DNA of 64,000 nt from Nageia nagi. Lineage: Eukaryota; Pinophyta. The notes beneath the pieces are model-generated. The model made no database searches. It was not told the origin of the DNA and saw nothing but the letters and a program-made list of their open reading frames with translations. This document shows, one piece after another, positions 23,601 through 35,308 of the stretch (positions are counted from its first letter, which is position 1; every line of letters starts with the position of its first letter). The stretch is from assembly GCA_050084985.1 (NCBI GenBank), contig JBITNC010000001.1:89776001-89840000 (forward strand), in the 5' to 3' direction. The position numbers and the translations under genes were made by a program.

Positions 23601-25578
23601 GCTTTGTTGAGAGTGGGATTCAATGGTAAGAGAATGAAAGTGTGAGTGATTATTATGTGAGAGTAAATGATCTTATGAATAAGATGTCTACTCATGGAGA
23701 GAATTTGAAAATAGAAGTGGTTGTAAAAAAGGCATTAAGATTATTTACTCCTAATGGAACCATGTTGCAATAGTCATAGACGAAAGAAAATATTTGACAA
23801 AACTTGAGTTTGATAACTTGTTAGTTTTCTTATGTCACATGAGGAGAGGCTAAGATATACAAACAAAGAGGGAGATGAAACTACCTTTAATTTAGAGTTG
23901 AAATCTTCAAAAAAATAGATGAGGATGAGCCCAACTCAAGTAGAGGTAGACGAAGAAGAGGACGAGGGAATTCTAATTCCAAAACAAGAAGAGAAAGGAC
24001 AAAAGAAAATAAAGTTGAATGCGATAATTTTTAAAAGGGGTCACATTGTAAAATATCATTGGTCAAAGACTGCAAATAAGGATAAAATGACACATTATGT
24101 TTATGAAGATGAAGACTCTCAATGTAATCTTTTCTTAACTAGTGATATGGTGGAAAAGACTAGCAATGGAGTTTGGTATTTGGATTATGGAAAAAGGAAT
24201 TTATTTGTTCATGTTAATGATAACTTAAAGTTAAAAATTATGTTTGGAAATAATAATTCTTTGGAAGTGGTTGGAAAAGGTTCCATGGAGGTTGGAACAA
24301 AAGAAGGTACAAAAATAATTAATGATATTTTTATGCTTTAAAATTGAAGAATAATTTGTCAAGTGTTGCACAACTTGTTGAAAAGAATTTAAAATCTTTG
24401 TTTAGCATTAATGAATACATTATTTATGACAAGGGTAATAGGAATCATGTTTTCACTATTGTTCCATTGTCTAAAAAAGAATGTTTCCTTTGAAGTTTGA
24501 TAACAAGGGAGATGTGAACTTAGTAAATTTGGCACTAGAAGACAAGAATTGGCTATGGAATTTAAGGTTTGGTCACTTTAATTTTAAGAGTTTGAAGTTT
24601 TTATCTACACAAAGTATAGTGAATGTACTACAAAAGGTTGAAGAGCACAAACATGTGTGTGGAATTTGTATGATGGGAAAGCATATTAGGATTGAGTTCC
24701 CAAAATACAAGACATGGAGAGCCACATATCCTCTTCAACTAGTTTATTCTGATATATATGATCCAATACAAGCATAAAGCTTGGGTCACCTACAAGTACA
24801 ACTAAATGTACTTCAGGTCCAAGAAATAGTGACTCCTTTTCAAGCCCAAAGTAAAATATAAATAAAGGGAAGAGGAAATTGCAAGCTAATCCACCCAACC
24901 AAATGATGGATAAGAATTTTGAAAGAAATTTGAAAAGGAGTCAAGAAAAAGGAATGGACCAAGATATTTCTAAGATAGAGAAGCTAAAAGTTTATGGTGA
25001 TGATGAAGAGGAACCCAAAGGTGAGATGATGCATTATGCTTTATTATCTTCAATTGATTTAGAACCTTCTTGTTTTGAGGATGCTTGTACTAGTGGTGTT
25101 TAGTTGCAAGCAATGGAAAATGAAATTCAATACATAGAAAAGAATGATACTTGGTAATTAATGGAGTTGCCTAAAGGAAAAAAGGTTGTTGGTTAAAAAT
25201 TGGTATTAAAATAAAGTATAACAATGATGGAAGCATACAAAAGCATAAAGCAAGGCTAGTTGTAAAGCATTTTAAATAAATATATGGCATGGATAGTTTT
25301 GACCCTATAGCAATAATAGCCTATTAGGATGGCTCTTTAATTGGTTTCAAATAAATAGTTGAAGATGTACCACCTGGATGTGAAGAGTGCTTTTTTGAAT
25401 GGTTACATTGAAGAAGAGGTTTATGCACAACAAATTCAAAGTTATGAAATTGAAATTAAGGAGAACCATGTGTATAAACTTCAAAAAATATATTGTATAG
25501 ATTGAAATAAGCTCCTATACTTGGTACTCTATGATTGATAAATATTTTAAAAATTATGGATTCAAGAAGAGAAAAAAT

Positions 25579-26732
25579 CACTACTACATTTTAGCGATTT
25601 TGCATCAATCCATACTTTTATTTTTTTTTTAAATTGTATAAATCATGATGCATCAATTGATGCTAATGGTATTATCAAACAAAGTGTCATGTTTTGCATC
25701 AATTATAACGTGATCTCTTGCATCATATATCGATATTATTAGCATCAAATAATTAACATTATACATGATGTATAAAGTTTCATTTATAGCATCAAAATTA
25801 TAGGAATGAGAAAGATTTCTTGTTTGCATCATGCATCTTATCAAATAATTTGCCTATCTTCCTTTCATGTTTTGCATATATGTCTAACAGGGCACTCACA
25901 ACCACAACATCCAATAAAAATTTGATTTTAAAGATTCTTTGATGTATGTATAAACCCTTTTACAAATCTCTTAGTTTGGAGTATGCTTTGAGGATGTTGG
26001 GAAAGGTGAATTCATTTGTTTGGACTACTTTTGGTGTTTATTGCATTTGGTGAAATAGTTTCAATGCTTGTTGAGGAAAGCCATATCTTTGGTAACCTAA
26101 AATTATCATATGCCATGAGAAGATTTGTCATTTGGTCATACAGTCAAAAACTTCATGGGTGTCCACCAAAATACTGATGCCTTCAACATTTGTTTAGCTC
26201 TTATAGACCTCCATCACCAAAAATGCATTCAACATATCTTCAACTCCTATAGACCTACAACACCAAAAATGCATTCAACATGTCTTCAGCTCCTACAGAT
26301 CTGTATCACCAAAAATTCGCTTATAAAGGGTAATTTCCTTCATTCACTCATCAATGGCATAATTATCACCATTAAAAATTGACTTTTGATCAAGGGAATG
26401 CATTGACAGTTGACAGTGGATCATGCCATGATCTGTGTGCATGATTCGTACCTTTTTTTTCAATTCCATGTATCACTTGACATATTATTTGAAGCAATAA
26501 AATGCATCAATTGATGAATGATGCCTTAGTTTATGCCTCAATTAATGCATCTATTATGCCTCAATTAATGTATTAATTGATGCATAAATTGATTGCATCA
26601 ATTGAGGCATTAAAAATTGGTTTTATATAGATTGACATAGACATGCCAAACAATGATGCATCTTGATTCATGGCATAAAAATACAATTTAATGACATATG
26701 GTATGACACAAAATCACTAAAATGTAGTAGTG
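25579..26732. mobile_element. Non-autonomous CACTA (En/Spm-type) DNA transposon
   Basis: The 1,154-bp element begins CACTACTACATTTTAGCGAT and ends with the reverse complement of nearly the same sequence (one mismatch in about 23 bp). It is flanked by a 3-bp AAT duplication (25576-25578 and 26733-26735), the size expected for CACTA elements. It splits the RT of copia relic B cleanly. Subterminal regions at both ends are dense in TGCATCAAT/ATTGATGCA motifs, typical of transposase-binding subterminal repeats. No transposase is encoded. The interior holds a PPR gene fragment and a short tandem repeat of about 46 bp (26196-26317). Confidence 0.9.
25812..26116 (-). pseudogene. PPR gene fragment carried inside the CACTA element
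   Basis: Minus-strand translation gives, in order, MIILGYQRYGFPQQALKLF, EFTFPNILKAYSKL, then VVVVSALLDIYAKHE and GKLFDKMHDAN. These are the hallmark segments of plant PLS-class pentatricopeptide-repeat proteins (GY..G...AL.LF, F.F...LKA, ALLDMYAKCG, A..FD.M). The fragment spans roughly two repeats and has internal stops. PPR proteins normally bind organellar RNA; this piece is a captured, non-functional segment. A related region lies at 44060-44170, also on the minus strand. Confidence 0.8.
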
Positions 26733-27182
26733 AATTATCCTACTATTTATTTCAAAAGGGAACGTGAAGATATTCTTATTATATACATTTACATTGATGG
26801 CTTGATTTACATGGGAACTAACAACAATGATTTCAAGCATGTTATGATGAGAGTTTGATATGATTGATTTGAGGTTAATGAAATAATTTGTTAGGATAGA
26901 AGTATTTTAAGGTAATGAAAAAATTTTTATTTGTCAATCAAAGTATGTACATGACATGTTAAAGAAGTTTGGCATAAAAAAATTATAAATCAGTTTGGAC
27001 TCCCATAGAAAACGGTGAGGTTTTATGTAGAGATGATGGTGATTTAAGGGTTGATGAGAAGTTTTTAAGAAATATTGTTGGGAGCCTAATGTTACTCACT
27101 ACTACTAGACTTGATATTGCTTTTGTTGTTTCACTTGTTTAAAGTTATATGAATCAACCATCACAAAATCACATGGGAGTCG

Positions 27183-28254
27183 TGTTACCACCTAATTTTG
27201 AGCTCTCAAAATTGGAACAAAAGAAAATCTAAATCAAGGATTTTGGTTTGAATGAAAGTTTGGAATGCCAATGTTGAGCCTTATGTGCTAAATCTCAAGT
27301 TTAAAATTAAATCTTTTGTGTCGTGATGATTATATTAAAGTCAACTTTGATATTTCACATGCTCTCAAGTTTCATCATTATATTTTTGTGATCAAGCATT
27401 GTTGATAAGAAGCATGAATTTTTTTATCTTTAGGATGTTTTAAAGTTGATATTATTATTAAATATGGAATCTTATACTTATGATGCTTGAGAAACATTCA
27501 TGATCCATGCAGATGAATTCATCATATGAAGCTTTTTCTAATTCGAGATCCTATGATAAAGACACTAAATGTGGTTATTGATAGGAGTTGAATGATAAGC
27601 TTGGATATTATTCTTCAAGGTCATAGTTAAATGTGCTTTGCATCAAGTATACATCATCCCATTTTGAAATGAAAGTACATGTGCTTTAGTGATTGTATGT
27701 CCTCATTTTCATGGCATCTACTTAAAAATAGGTGAAATCAAATATCATCAAATTACAAAGTGAAAGTGATGGATTTCACTATCTCACATCAAATAATTCT
27801 GAATCATGAACTTGTTCCTTTTTACAACTCATCAAATGAAGCTATAGAACTCAAGATATTAAAATTTCAAGTTTTCATTAAATTAGGCAATTTCGTTAAA
27901 TTGCTAATTCATCGATGCTCAATCAAATTTCTTGGAAACTTGGGATCATCTAGTCATTAGAAAGGTATCATCCTTTGGAGAATCATAAGGATAGGTTCAA
28001 ACTTCAAATGCAATTTTCTTGATTGATCAATGAGCAAAAAGGGTCGTACAACCACTCATTTTGATTAGTACAAAGTTAAGAATTTGATAGAATTTGTTTC
28101 ATCAAAATTGGATGTTGAACTAAGGAATTGCAATACTATTTAAGATAGAAATTAAAAGGGAGTAATTTTGTCAATTTTTATTAAATCAAAAAAATGATCA
28201 AAATTGGAATTTTGAATTTTTAGAAATTAAAATTCAACATTTAATAAATATATG
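27183..28254. repeat. Left LTR (region shared with the right LTR)
   Basis: Starts TGTTACCACC and matches 31043-32178 nearly throughout (for example TTTGAGCTCTCAAAATT, GAGAAACATTCATGATCCAT, AATTCAACATTTAATAAATA). The true LTR may continue to about 28839, where AGGTGTCTACA precedes coding-like sequence. That extra 585 bp has no partner because the right copy is cut short. It abuts copia RT at its left edge, so it inserted into or beside that relic. Confidence 0.8.
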
Positions 28255-28329
28255 GATCTAACTTTATCTTTTTGTTAATTTTCAATTTTGCATAGGGGAG
28301 AAAAAATTTAGTTAATTAGATCCATCAGC

Positions 28330-28475
28330 TCAACAATAAAAATTAGTTTTTTGTTATTAGCATCTTGGATCCGACCAACTAAAAAAGAGGGCTAACTTTT
28401 CCAGTTAGTTGGATCCACAAGCTCTTCTACAACAAAATGTGATTTTTGTTATCAATCTCTTGGATCCAACTAGTA
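28330..28475. repeat. Diverged direct duplication of about 60 bp
   Basis: Two blocks share the order GATCCA, AGCTC, AACAA, TTTTTGTTAT, then CTTGGATCC, about 100 bp apart, within the presumed LTR tail. Confidence 0.45.
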
Positions 28476-28839
28476 ATGGTTGTAATATTATGTGATGTTT
28501 CATCTTCCCCAAATTGCTAATAAATATGTTGCAACCTTTGTTTTCATTCTTTTAGCATGTGTAGCCATGGAAGCTCTAGAAGAAGATATGATATTCACCA
28601 AAGGATAACTGAAAAATGTTTTTTAATTACAAATGAAGACATAGCCACCTATTGAAATCTTGGGAACTATTTAATAATGATGCATGTTGCAGATACAATT
28701 TAATAGATTGTAATCAGTGTAGGATCTTCATAAAAATGTTTAATTATAATTTTTATAATTAATTATAATTTTTATAATAATGTTTAATTTTTTGTTCCTC
28801 TTTCGACTTTCAAAAAGGGGTCATTTTCAGGTGTCTACA

Positions 28840-31042
28840 CAATGAATCAAGCATATTCAAAGGAAAATGAGAGGAATAAGAATGATAAATACCATGTTGA
28901 AGTTGATAAAGAATTGTAAATAACTTTTCAAATTTATGATGAAGGGTATGTTATTATTGATAGGCTACATTAAGATAAAGTATTACTATAAGATCCATTC
29001 ATAAAACTTCCATCAAAGGTGATTATTCTCATGATTAAGTAAACAACTTGTATGATGTTAAGAAAATATTGCAGGTGAGTCATTCATCAAGTATTATCCA
29101 AACCGATGAGGTATGTAACTTATCTTTTCTTGATTCTTTCATTGAATATTATTATTTTTCATATCAATGCATGGGTGATTATTTTCCTTTTCCTCTTGAA
29201 TTGAAACATGAACAAAACTAAGAAAATGATGCCATGCATCTAAGTACAAAATATTTTGAAATGCTTGATAATGGAAATGGTACTCTAGTTCAAAATGTCA
29301 ATTTTCCAAATCCATTACTAAAACTAGATGTTGTTCATCAATAGTCTATCATTGAAAATACTTTTTTTTATAAAAGTACCCATTAATCCACCTTCCATCC
29401 TAAAATGATAAAATTGGGTATGATTATTTTTTTATTATTCCTTGAATTGACATTTTGAAACAACATGAATGTTCTAAATAAATTATCATCATGAATCAAA
29501 ATTAAATTTTGGAACTCATTTCAGTTGATATAAATTGTAAAATTGATTGGCTTGATGTTGCATTTGTGGATGAAAATGATTTAATCAATGTTAAAAGGGA
29601 ACAAAATGATAATTTATCAAATTCATTCCTTTCCACAAGAGATATTGCATTTTTGTTATCTTTCATATCTTTTAATGGTTTTGGTGATATTGAAGTAAAT
29701 CTTTCAATTGATGAAGACCCATTTGTGGATAGTTATATTTTTAATCATACAAAGTTTCAAAATGAAAGTTTTTAAATGATTTTCCTTCTTGAAATAAGTT
29801 TATTTTATTTGAAAAAAAATGAAAAATATGAGAATCTCAAAGACCAACCAAAATAACTTATGAAAGGATTTGGGATTTTGGAATAAATCATCTTGTAAAT
29901 AATTTCATGTTTTCTTTATTTAAAAAAAAATATACAAAATGTGAAACATAAAAAATATTGATGTGTCATGATTATGAATGATTCTAACCAAGACTCATAT
30001 TTAAAATAATGATTCATTAAAGGTATGATGAATTCTTTTCTCTTGAAATAGATTTGGGATGATGAAAAAAATTAATGGGATAAGTTTTACAAAATAAATT
30101 CATTATTTACAAGAGTAAGTTGTTCATGGTGTTTACTTAAAGGATCCTTAAAATATCAAGAAGTCTTATCTTTAGAATTGGACCATGAGACAAATCTACG
30201 ACTTGAGTAGGAAGTTGGTTATTGAGAAAGATTTACCAAATTAGTAATGGTTGTCACTTATTATCTTTTAAAGTCTATTCATGATGGTTTAGGAATGAGA
30301 AAGGATGATAAGAGATTGTTTCTCTTCAAATTCACTCAACTAACCTTGATAATCCTGAGAGAGTCTATCCAATCAAAAGACTTTTTGTAGGTCCTTAGAA
30401 TTCAAAGTAAATCCATCAGGGATATAAATGCTTGCTAGTAGTGGTAGAAATACTTTGAAATTAGTAGTATTTCTACCATGAATATGGACACTTGACTAAC
30501 AATAGTGGCAATACCTAGTGTGAATAAGTACCAAGGTTACATATGGTTAAGTTCGTATGCATGTACGAAGTACCAAAGGAAAAAGATTGATTTGGTAAGA
30601 AAGGTTGGTTTCCTATATTCAAAATTGATCATGATGACTATATTTCTCACTTTCATACATACTAATTCATGATGAAATGATTTATTTTTCTTAGTAACAA
30701 ATTGATGACTTTTGACATGATATGCTCTTAGGATGATTTGATTACCCTTATCAAGAATTCTTCGGGATCTTTGAAAGAAATATATCATGAATATTTTAAA
30801 TGAGGTTTTTAAAAGTACTTTATCTTTATGAAATCCCATCATCTTTTTAGTCTTGATAATTATGTACAAGGGAAGAGAATTCACCATGTCGAAGTAATGG
30901 ATCCTAACTAAAATCATTAATGGTTTAAGGTCTATATGTTCATGATTAAAACCCATCAATATAAAATTTTTAGACCATAAGTAATCAAAGATGCTAGGAT
31001 ATTTTGACTTGATTGAATCAAGTCATCCCCAAATAGAGCCAT
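28840..31042 (+). pseudogene. Internal region of the 27183-32178 LTR element, heavily decayed
   Basis: The first 1 kb shows coding-like but broken sequence. An open piece at 29509-29775 (88 codons; ISVDINCKIDWLDVAFVDE) is the longest. Its style resembles the acidic linker upstream of RT seen on the minus strand at 40600-41165, and I infer it is the protease-RT linker of a Tat-type element. No gag, RT or integrase is recognisable, so most of pol has been lost. About 30440-30580 matches the 3' tail of Tat-like relic 2 (18000-18230), marking the pre-LTR region. Confidence 0.5.
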
Positions 31043-32178
31043 TGTTACCATCCATTTTTGAGCTCTCAAAATTTGAACAAAGGAATACCTAAATCAAGGG
31101 TTTTATTTTGATTGAAAGTTTGAAATGTCAATGTTTAGTCTTCTATGTTAAAAATTAAGTTTAAAATTAAATGATTTGTACCATGATGATTGTCTTAAAA
31201 GTCAACTATTATATTACACATGCTCTCAAGTTTGACCATTATGTTTTTATGATCAAGAATTATTGATAAGAAGCATAAATATTTTATATCTTGAAACTAT
31301 TTCAAATTCGATCTTATTGTTACATATGTTTTCATTTGGCATATTATACTTATCATGCTTGAGAAACATTCATGATCCATGTAGATGAACTCATCATATG
31401 AAGTTGTACTAATTCAAGACCCTATGAGAAAGACACTAAATGTAGTTGTTGATAGGATTTGAATGATAATCTCATATATTATTCTTTGATATCATAGTTA
31501 AATGTGCTTTGCATCAAGTATATATCATCCCATTTTGAAATGAAAGTACATGTGCCTAAGTAATCCTATATCCTTGTGTTGATGGCATTTACACAAAAAT
31601 GGATGAAATAAAATATGATCAAATTACAAAGAGAAAATGATGGATTTCACTATATCACATTGAAGAGTTCTGAATCACAAACCTGCTCCTTTTTATGGAT
31701 CATAAAATAGAGCCACAAAACTTAAGATGTTAAAATTTTAAGTTTTCATTAAATTGGGCAATTTCATTAAATTGCTAATTTATTAATGTTCAATCAAATT
31801 TCTTGGAAACTTGGGATTTTTGAAATTTTCCTTGTAGCCAATCATTCAAAAGGTATCCATCTATCAATCCCCATTAAGCAATTTAATTATATTTTTGCAA
31901 AATGCCCTTGAGGATAGGTCTAAACTTCAAATGCAATTTTCTAGATCAATCAGTGAGGAAAAGGAATAGTACAACTATTCATTTAAATCAGTACGAAGTC
32001 AAGAATGTGATATAATTTATTTCTTTGAAAATGGACACCAAACCAAGGAATTTCAATATTATTTTAGCTATAAATTAAAAGGGAGTAATTTTGTCAATTT
32101 TTATTAAATTGGAAAAATGATCAAAATTGAAAATTTTAAATTTTTAGAAATTAAAATTCAACATTTAATAAATATATG
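31043..32178. repeat. Right LTR, truncated
   Basis: Begins TGTTACCATCC and runs parallel to 27183-28254, with an insertion of roughly 65 bp relative to it near 31820-31900. Similarity stops at AAATATATG (32178) without a canonical CA terminus, so the 3' part was deleted or replaced. Confidence 0.8.
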
Positions 32179-35100
32179 TGTTTCAATTACTAGTGATCCC
32201 TTTCAGGATCACTCAAATCTGAAAACATACTAGTTAAGTTTAGGCTATACTAATTCCTATAAGCACAAAACTAAAATAAAAGATATGATAAAAATACTAT
32301 GGAGACTTTCTCAAGCCATCCTTCCAAGTAAATACAAGCTCAAATCAAGATAACATGAAATTGCTCAAGATGGTATTAATAAACACCAAAATTCACTTGA
32401 TAATAATGAATGTTGTATGCTAGTACCTGTCTCTATCAAATGGATCCTAAAATTATCCTTAGAAATGCTTAGCTTTCAATCTTCTATCAAAACACATAGA
32501 CCCTCAACATTTTTGAAAACTCGTTATCATTTCTATTTCAAACATGTAGACTCTTTACATTTTCAATCCTATAAATAAAAAACAAGAAGTGATGATCAAA
32601 ATCTTGATGATATGGTAAGATTAAGCTATTATATACATAGAACATGAAAAATAAATGAGAAAGTATGATGGGTATTGCAGAGGTATGACAGGAGGCATGA
32701 GGCTTAAAATTATAGATTTCAAGCTTACCCCAAGACCAAGAATGCCCAAATCCTCCTACCAGATGTTAGATAAAGATTGTTGGATGATTTAAGCCTCTAA
32801 ATTTTCCACTCCAAGATTTAGGAATCAACAAATTAGAACCTCAAATTTTGCACAAGTCATCGAACTAAAAATTGTAGGTAAATTTTGCTTAAATAGATTT
32901 TTCCAAAATATTATTATTTGGATTCAAAATCCAAATGAATTTCTATCTAAAAATGGCTTTTGTATGATTAGATCTTGATTGGATTCGAATTGGATATGAT
33001 CCCAACTTATTTGAGATAAATTGGAGACATTCTAATTTATTTTTCTTATCTTCTTTGCTGAGCATATTTGGAGCAACATAGTGACTTGGAAAAATAATAA
33101 TTGGAGTTTAAGAGTCTCTTACTTTCTAATGGATGATCCTTGGATGACATGGTAAGGTATTTTGGCAATCCTATCCAGGTAATTTCTTTCTAATAAATAA
33201 ATTAGTAATATAAATGTGACAAACATTAATAAAATAAGATAAATATTTATGCTATTACATAAATTTAATTTTGTACTAAATAAAGTAAATGATCAAATAT
33301 AATTAACATGACTAATGTTAATTGATATTTCAAACATAAATGACTATGATCAAAATCGTAAATAATATGACTATATATTCACTTGCAATTTTCCAATAAA
33401 TAGCTAAGGTTCAAAATACAATAAAAAATAAATGATAAAAAAGATAAAGGATAAAGTGATAATAACATGTAATGATAATAGGTGACAATACATAAATTTT
33501 CTCAATAAAATGAACACAAAAAATGACCTAAAAAGATGCTTAAAATGATAAAAGACACCCAAAATATGGGGATAATATTCTATTATCATACATCCCAAAA
33601 CTCAATTTAAGTTGATAATAGTGAATTTGCAAAATAGTGACTTAGAAGTATTACAAAAACACAAACAAAATGGAACAAAAATAAAACTTTTGCAACTTTA
33701 ATACTTTTGAAAATAAAATAAAAATGGCGATCTTTAACAGTAAAAAATAAGCAACAAACATGTTGATTTGAGAAACAAGTTTGATGATTGGATAGAAAAA
33801 TGATAAGTCTAAATGTTGGAAAAGATAGTTAAAAAAAATGAAGGTTGTTTGTCCTATTTTTGAAGCTAAAATTGAAGGCTACTTGAACTTTGGTGAAAAC
33901 CTATTAGTACTCATTGAAAAGGCACTATTTCAAGTGGGCTTCTATTTGAATTTAAAATAGATATCAAATGAAAAAAATAGAATATGTAAATTGGTGGGAT
34001 GATTGAATTTATATCGAAGACCAACTAGAAAATGACAAAATAAAAAATAAACTTAGTTTGATAGGTTTAAAATCAACATATTCAAGCCAACTTTTTAAGC
34101 TATCAAATTTTAGGCCATTTGGTCCTAAAACAAAAAAAACTTGGAAATGGTTACAAAATGAGTCTAAATGACTTGGTAGGATATAATGAGACATGAAAAG
34201 ATAAAATATGACAAGTATACAAGATAAGACAATAAAATGACTTAAAGCGAAATGAGATGGTAAAGTGACCAATGTGGCCAAGTAGCCCACTTTGGGGAGA
34301 AAAAGAAGACATGGGACATCAAAATCATAATGAAATTTATGGGATGTGACCACATTTAGAAGTTTCTGATGGAAAAAACAAGCTATTTAGGAAATTGACA
34401 TGGTCAATCAAGTTTTTAAAAGCCAAATGAAAGGTAAAAATTCAAAATGGTACAAAGTGAGAAATTCAAATTTCAACAAAGTGAGATAAAATCACTTAAA
34501 GTTGGAAAACATCAGCATGAACATGATTAAATAATATCAAAAAAGGATAAAAACATCAAGTGAACATGATAAATATGAAAAATAGATTTGGGGATGACTT
34601 TCACTTTAATGTATAGAATTATCTCTTTTACTAAACATATTTTGAATTGATGCTAAGAAATATCATTCAATGGCCCTGGCACGATGGATGCAATGATAAA
34701 CAATGGAGGACATTGATACATGAAGATAAAAATGATATGATGTAAAATACAAAAGAGGTAAGGACCAAATTCCATTTTAATATGCAAGACATGCTTTGGC
34801 TTCATATTGAAATAGGTAAAAGATGATGTCCAATGGCCCTTACAATGATGGATGATACATATACAAGTGGTCATAAAGAAAGTGCAAGTATAGACATAAC
34901 TAAGTTTATATGGTGAATGTGGTGAAAGGATATGAATGACTTGTGATTCCCATGCACCCAAAAAAGGTAGGATATATTAAAAAATGAAAAAACACTAAGT
35001 ATTGACTCCAAATACAATTATCTAAAAGTGATGACACAAGACAAGTAACAGATGAAAAGGAATCTTGAGTTACTTGTTATAGCTCTTGAAATCCTTTCCA

Positions 35101-35300
35101 TAATGCTAAGATAAGATAAATGGAGGATTATGATTGGTAATAAAAGACATGATTAATTCAAGACTCTATTTTTGAATTTTGTATTTTTTGTGTTTATTTT
35201 TATTCTTTTGACGTATTAAAATTTTGTGTAATTTTTTGGAATATTTAAATTTTTTGGTTTATTTTACAAATTTTTTTAAATATTTTGATGTTGCTAGTGT
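32179..35300. other. Intergenic or degraded LTR sequence, no gene recognised
   Basis: AT-rich, with no open frame longer than about 110 codons and no motif I recognise. 33200-35300 lies directly downstream of a minus-strand pol relic and may contain its 3' LTR, but no second copy is visible to confirm it. Confidence 0.4.
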
Positions 35301-35308
35301 TATCTAAG

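Larger units (their letters stand above)
23600..27180 (+). pseudogene. Ty1/copia relic B, interrupted by a CACTA element
   Basis: About 23600-23950 is the C-terminal half of a copia gag (VSDYYVRVNDLMNKMSTHGE, then an Arg-rich tail). The open piece 23919-24341 covers a degraded zinc knuckle and the protease start, whose active site reads LDYG instead of LDSG. The piece 24481-24777 is GAG_pre-integrase (LWNLRFGHFNFKSLKFL; the first His of the HHCC finger region looks mutated). The integrase core is missing. RT starts at about 25080 (MENEIQYIEKNDTW, LDVKSAFLNG), is broken at 25578 by the CACTA insertion, and resumes at 26736 through an IYIDGLIY-type active-site region to about 27180, where an LTR begins. 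RNase H is absent. Confidence 0.82.

Noticed and set aside
30537-30959. 140-codon minus-strand open frame
   Set aside because: Lies in the non-coding pre-LTR tail shared with Tat-like relic 2. No recognisable domain or codon character, and the similarity is at the nucleotide level.
34009-34353. 114-codon minus-strand open frame, Phe/Leu/Ser rich
   Set aside because: Compositional artefact of A-rich plus-strand DNA; no start context, motif or neighbouring exon.
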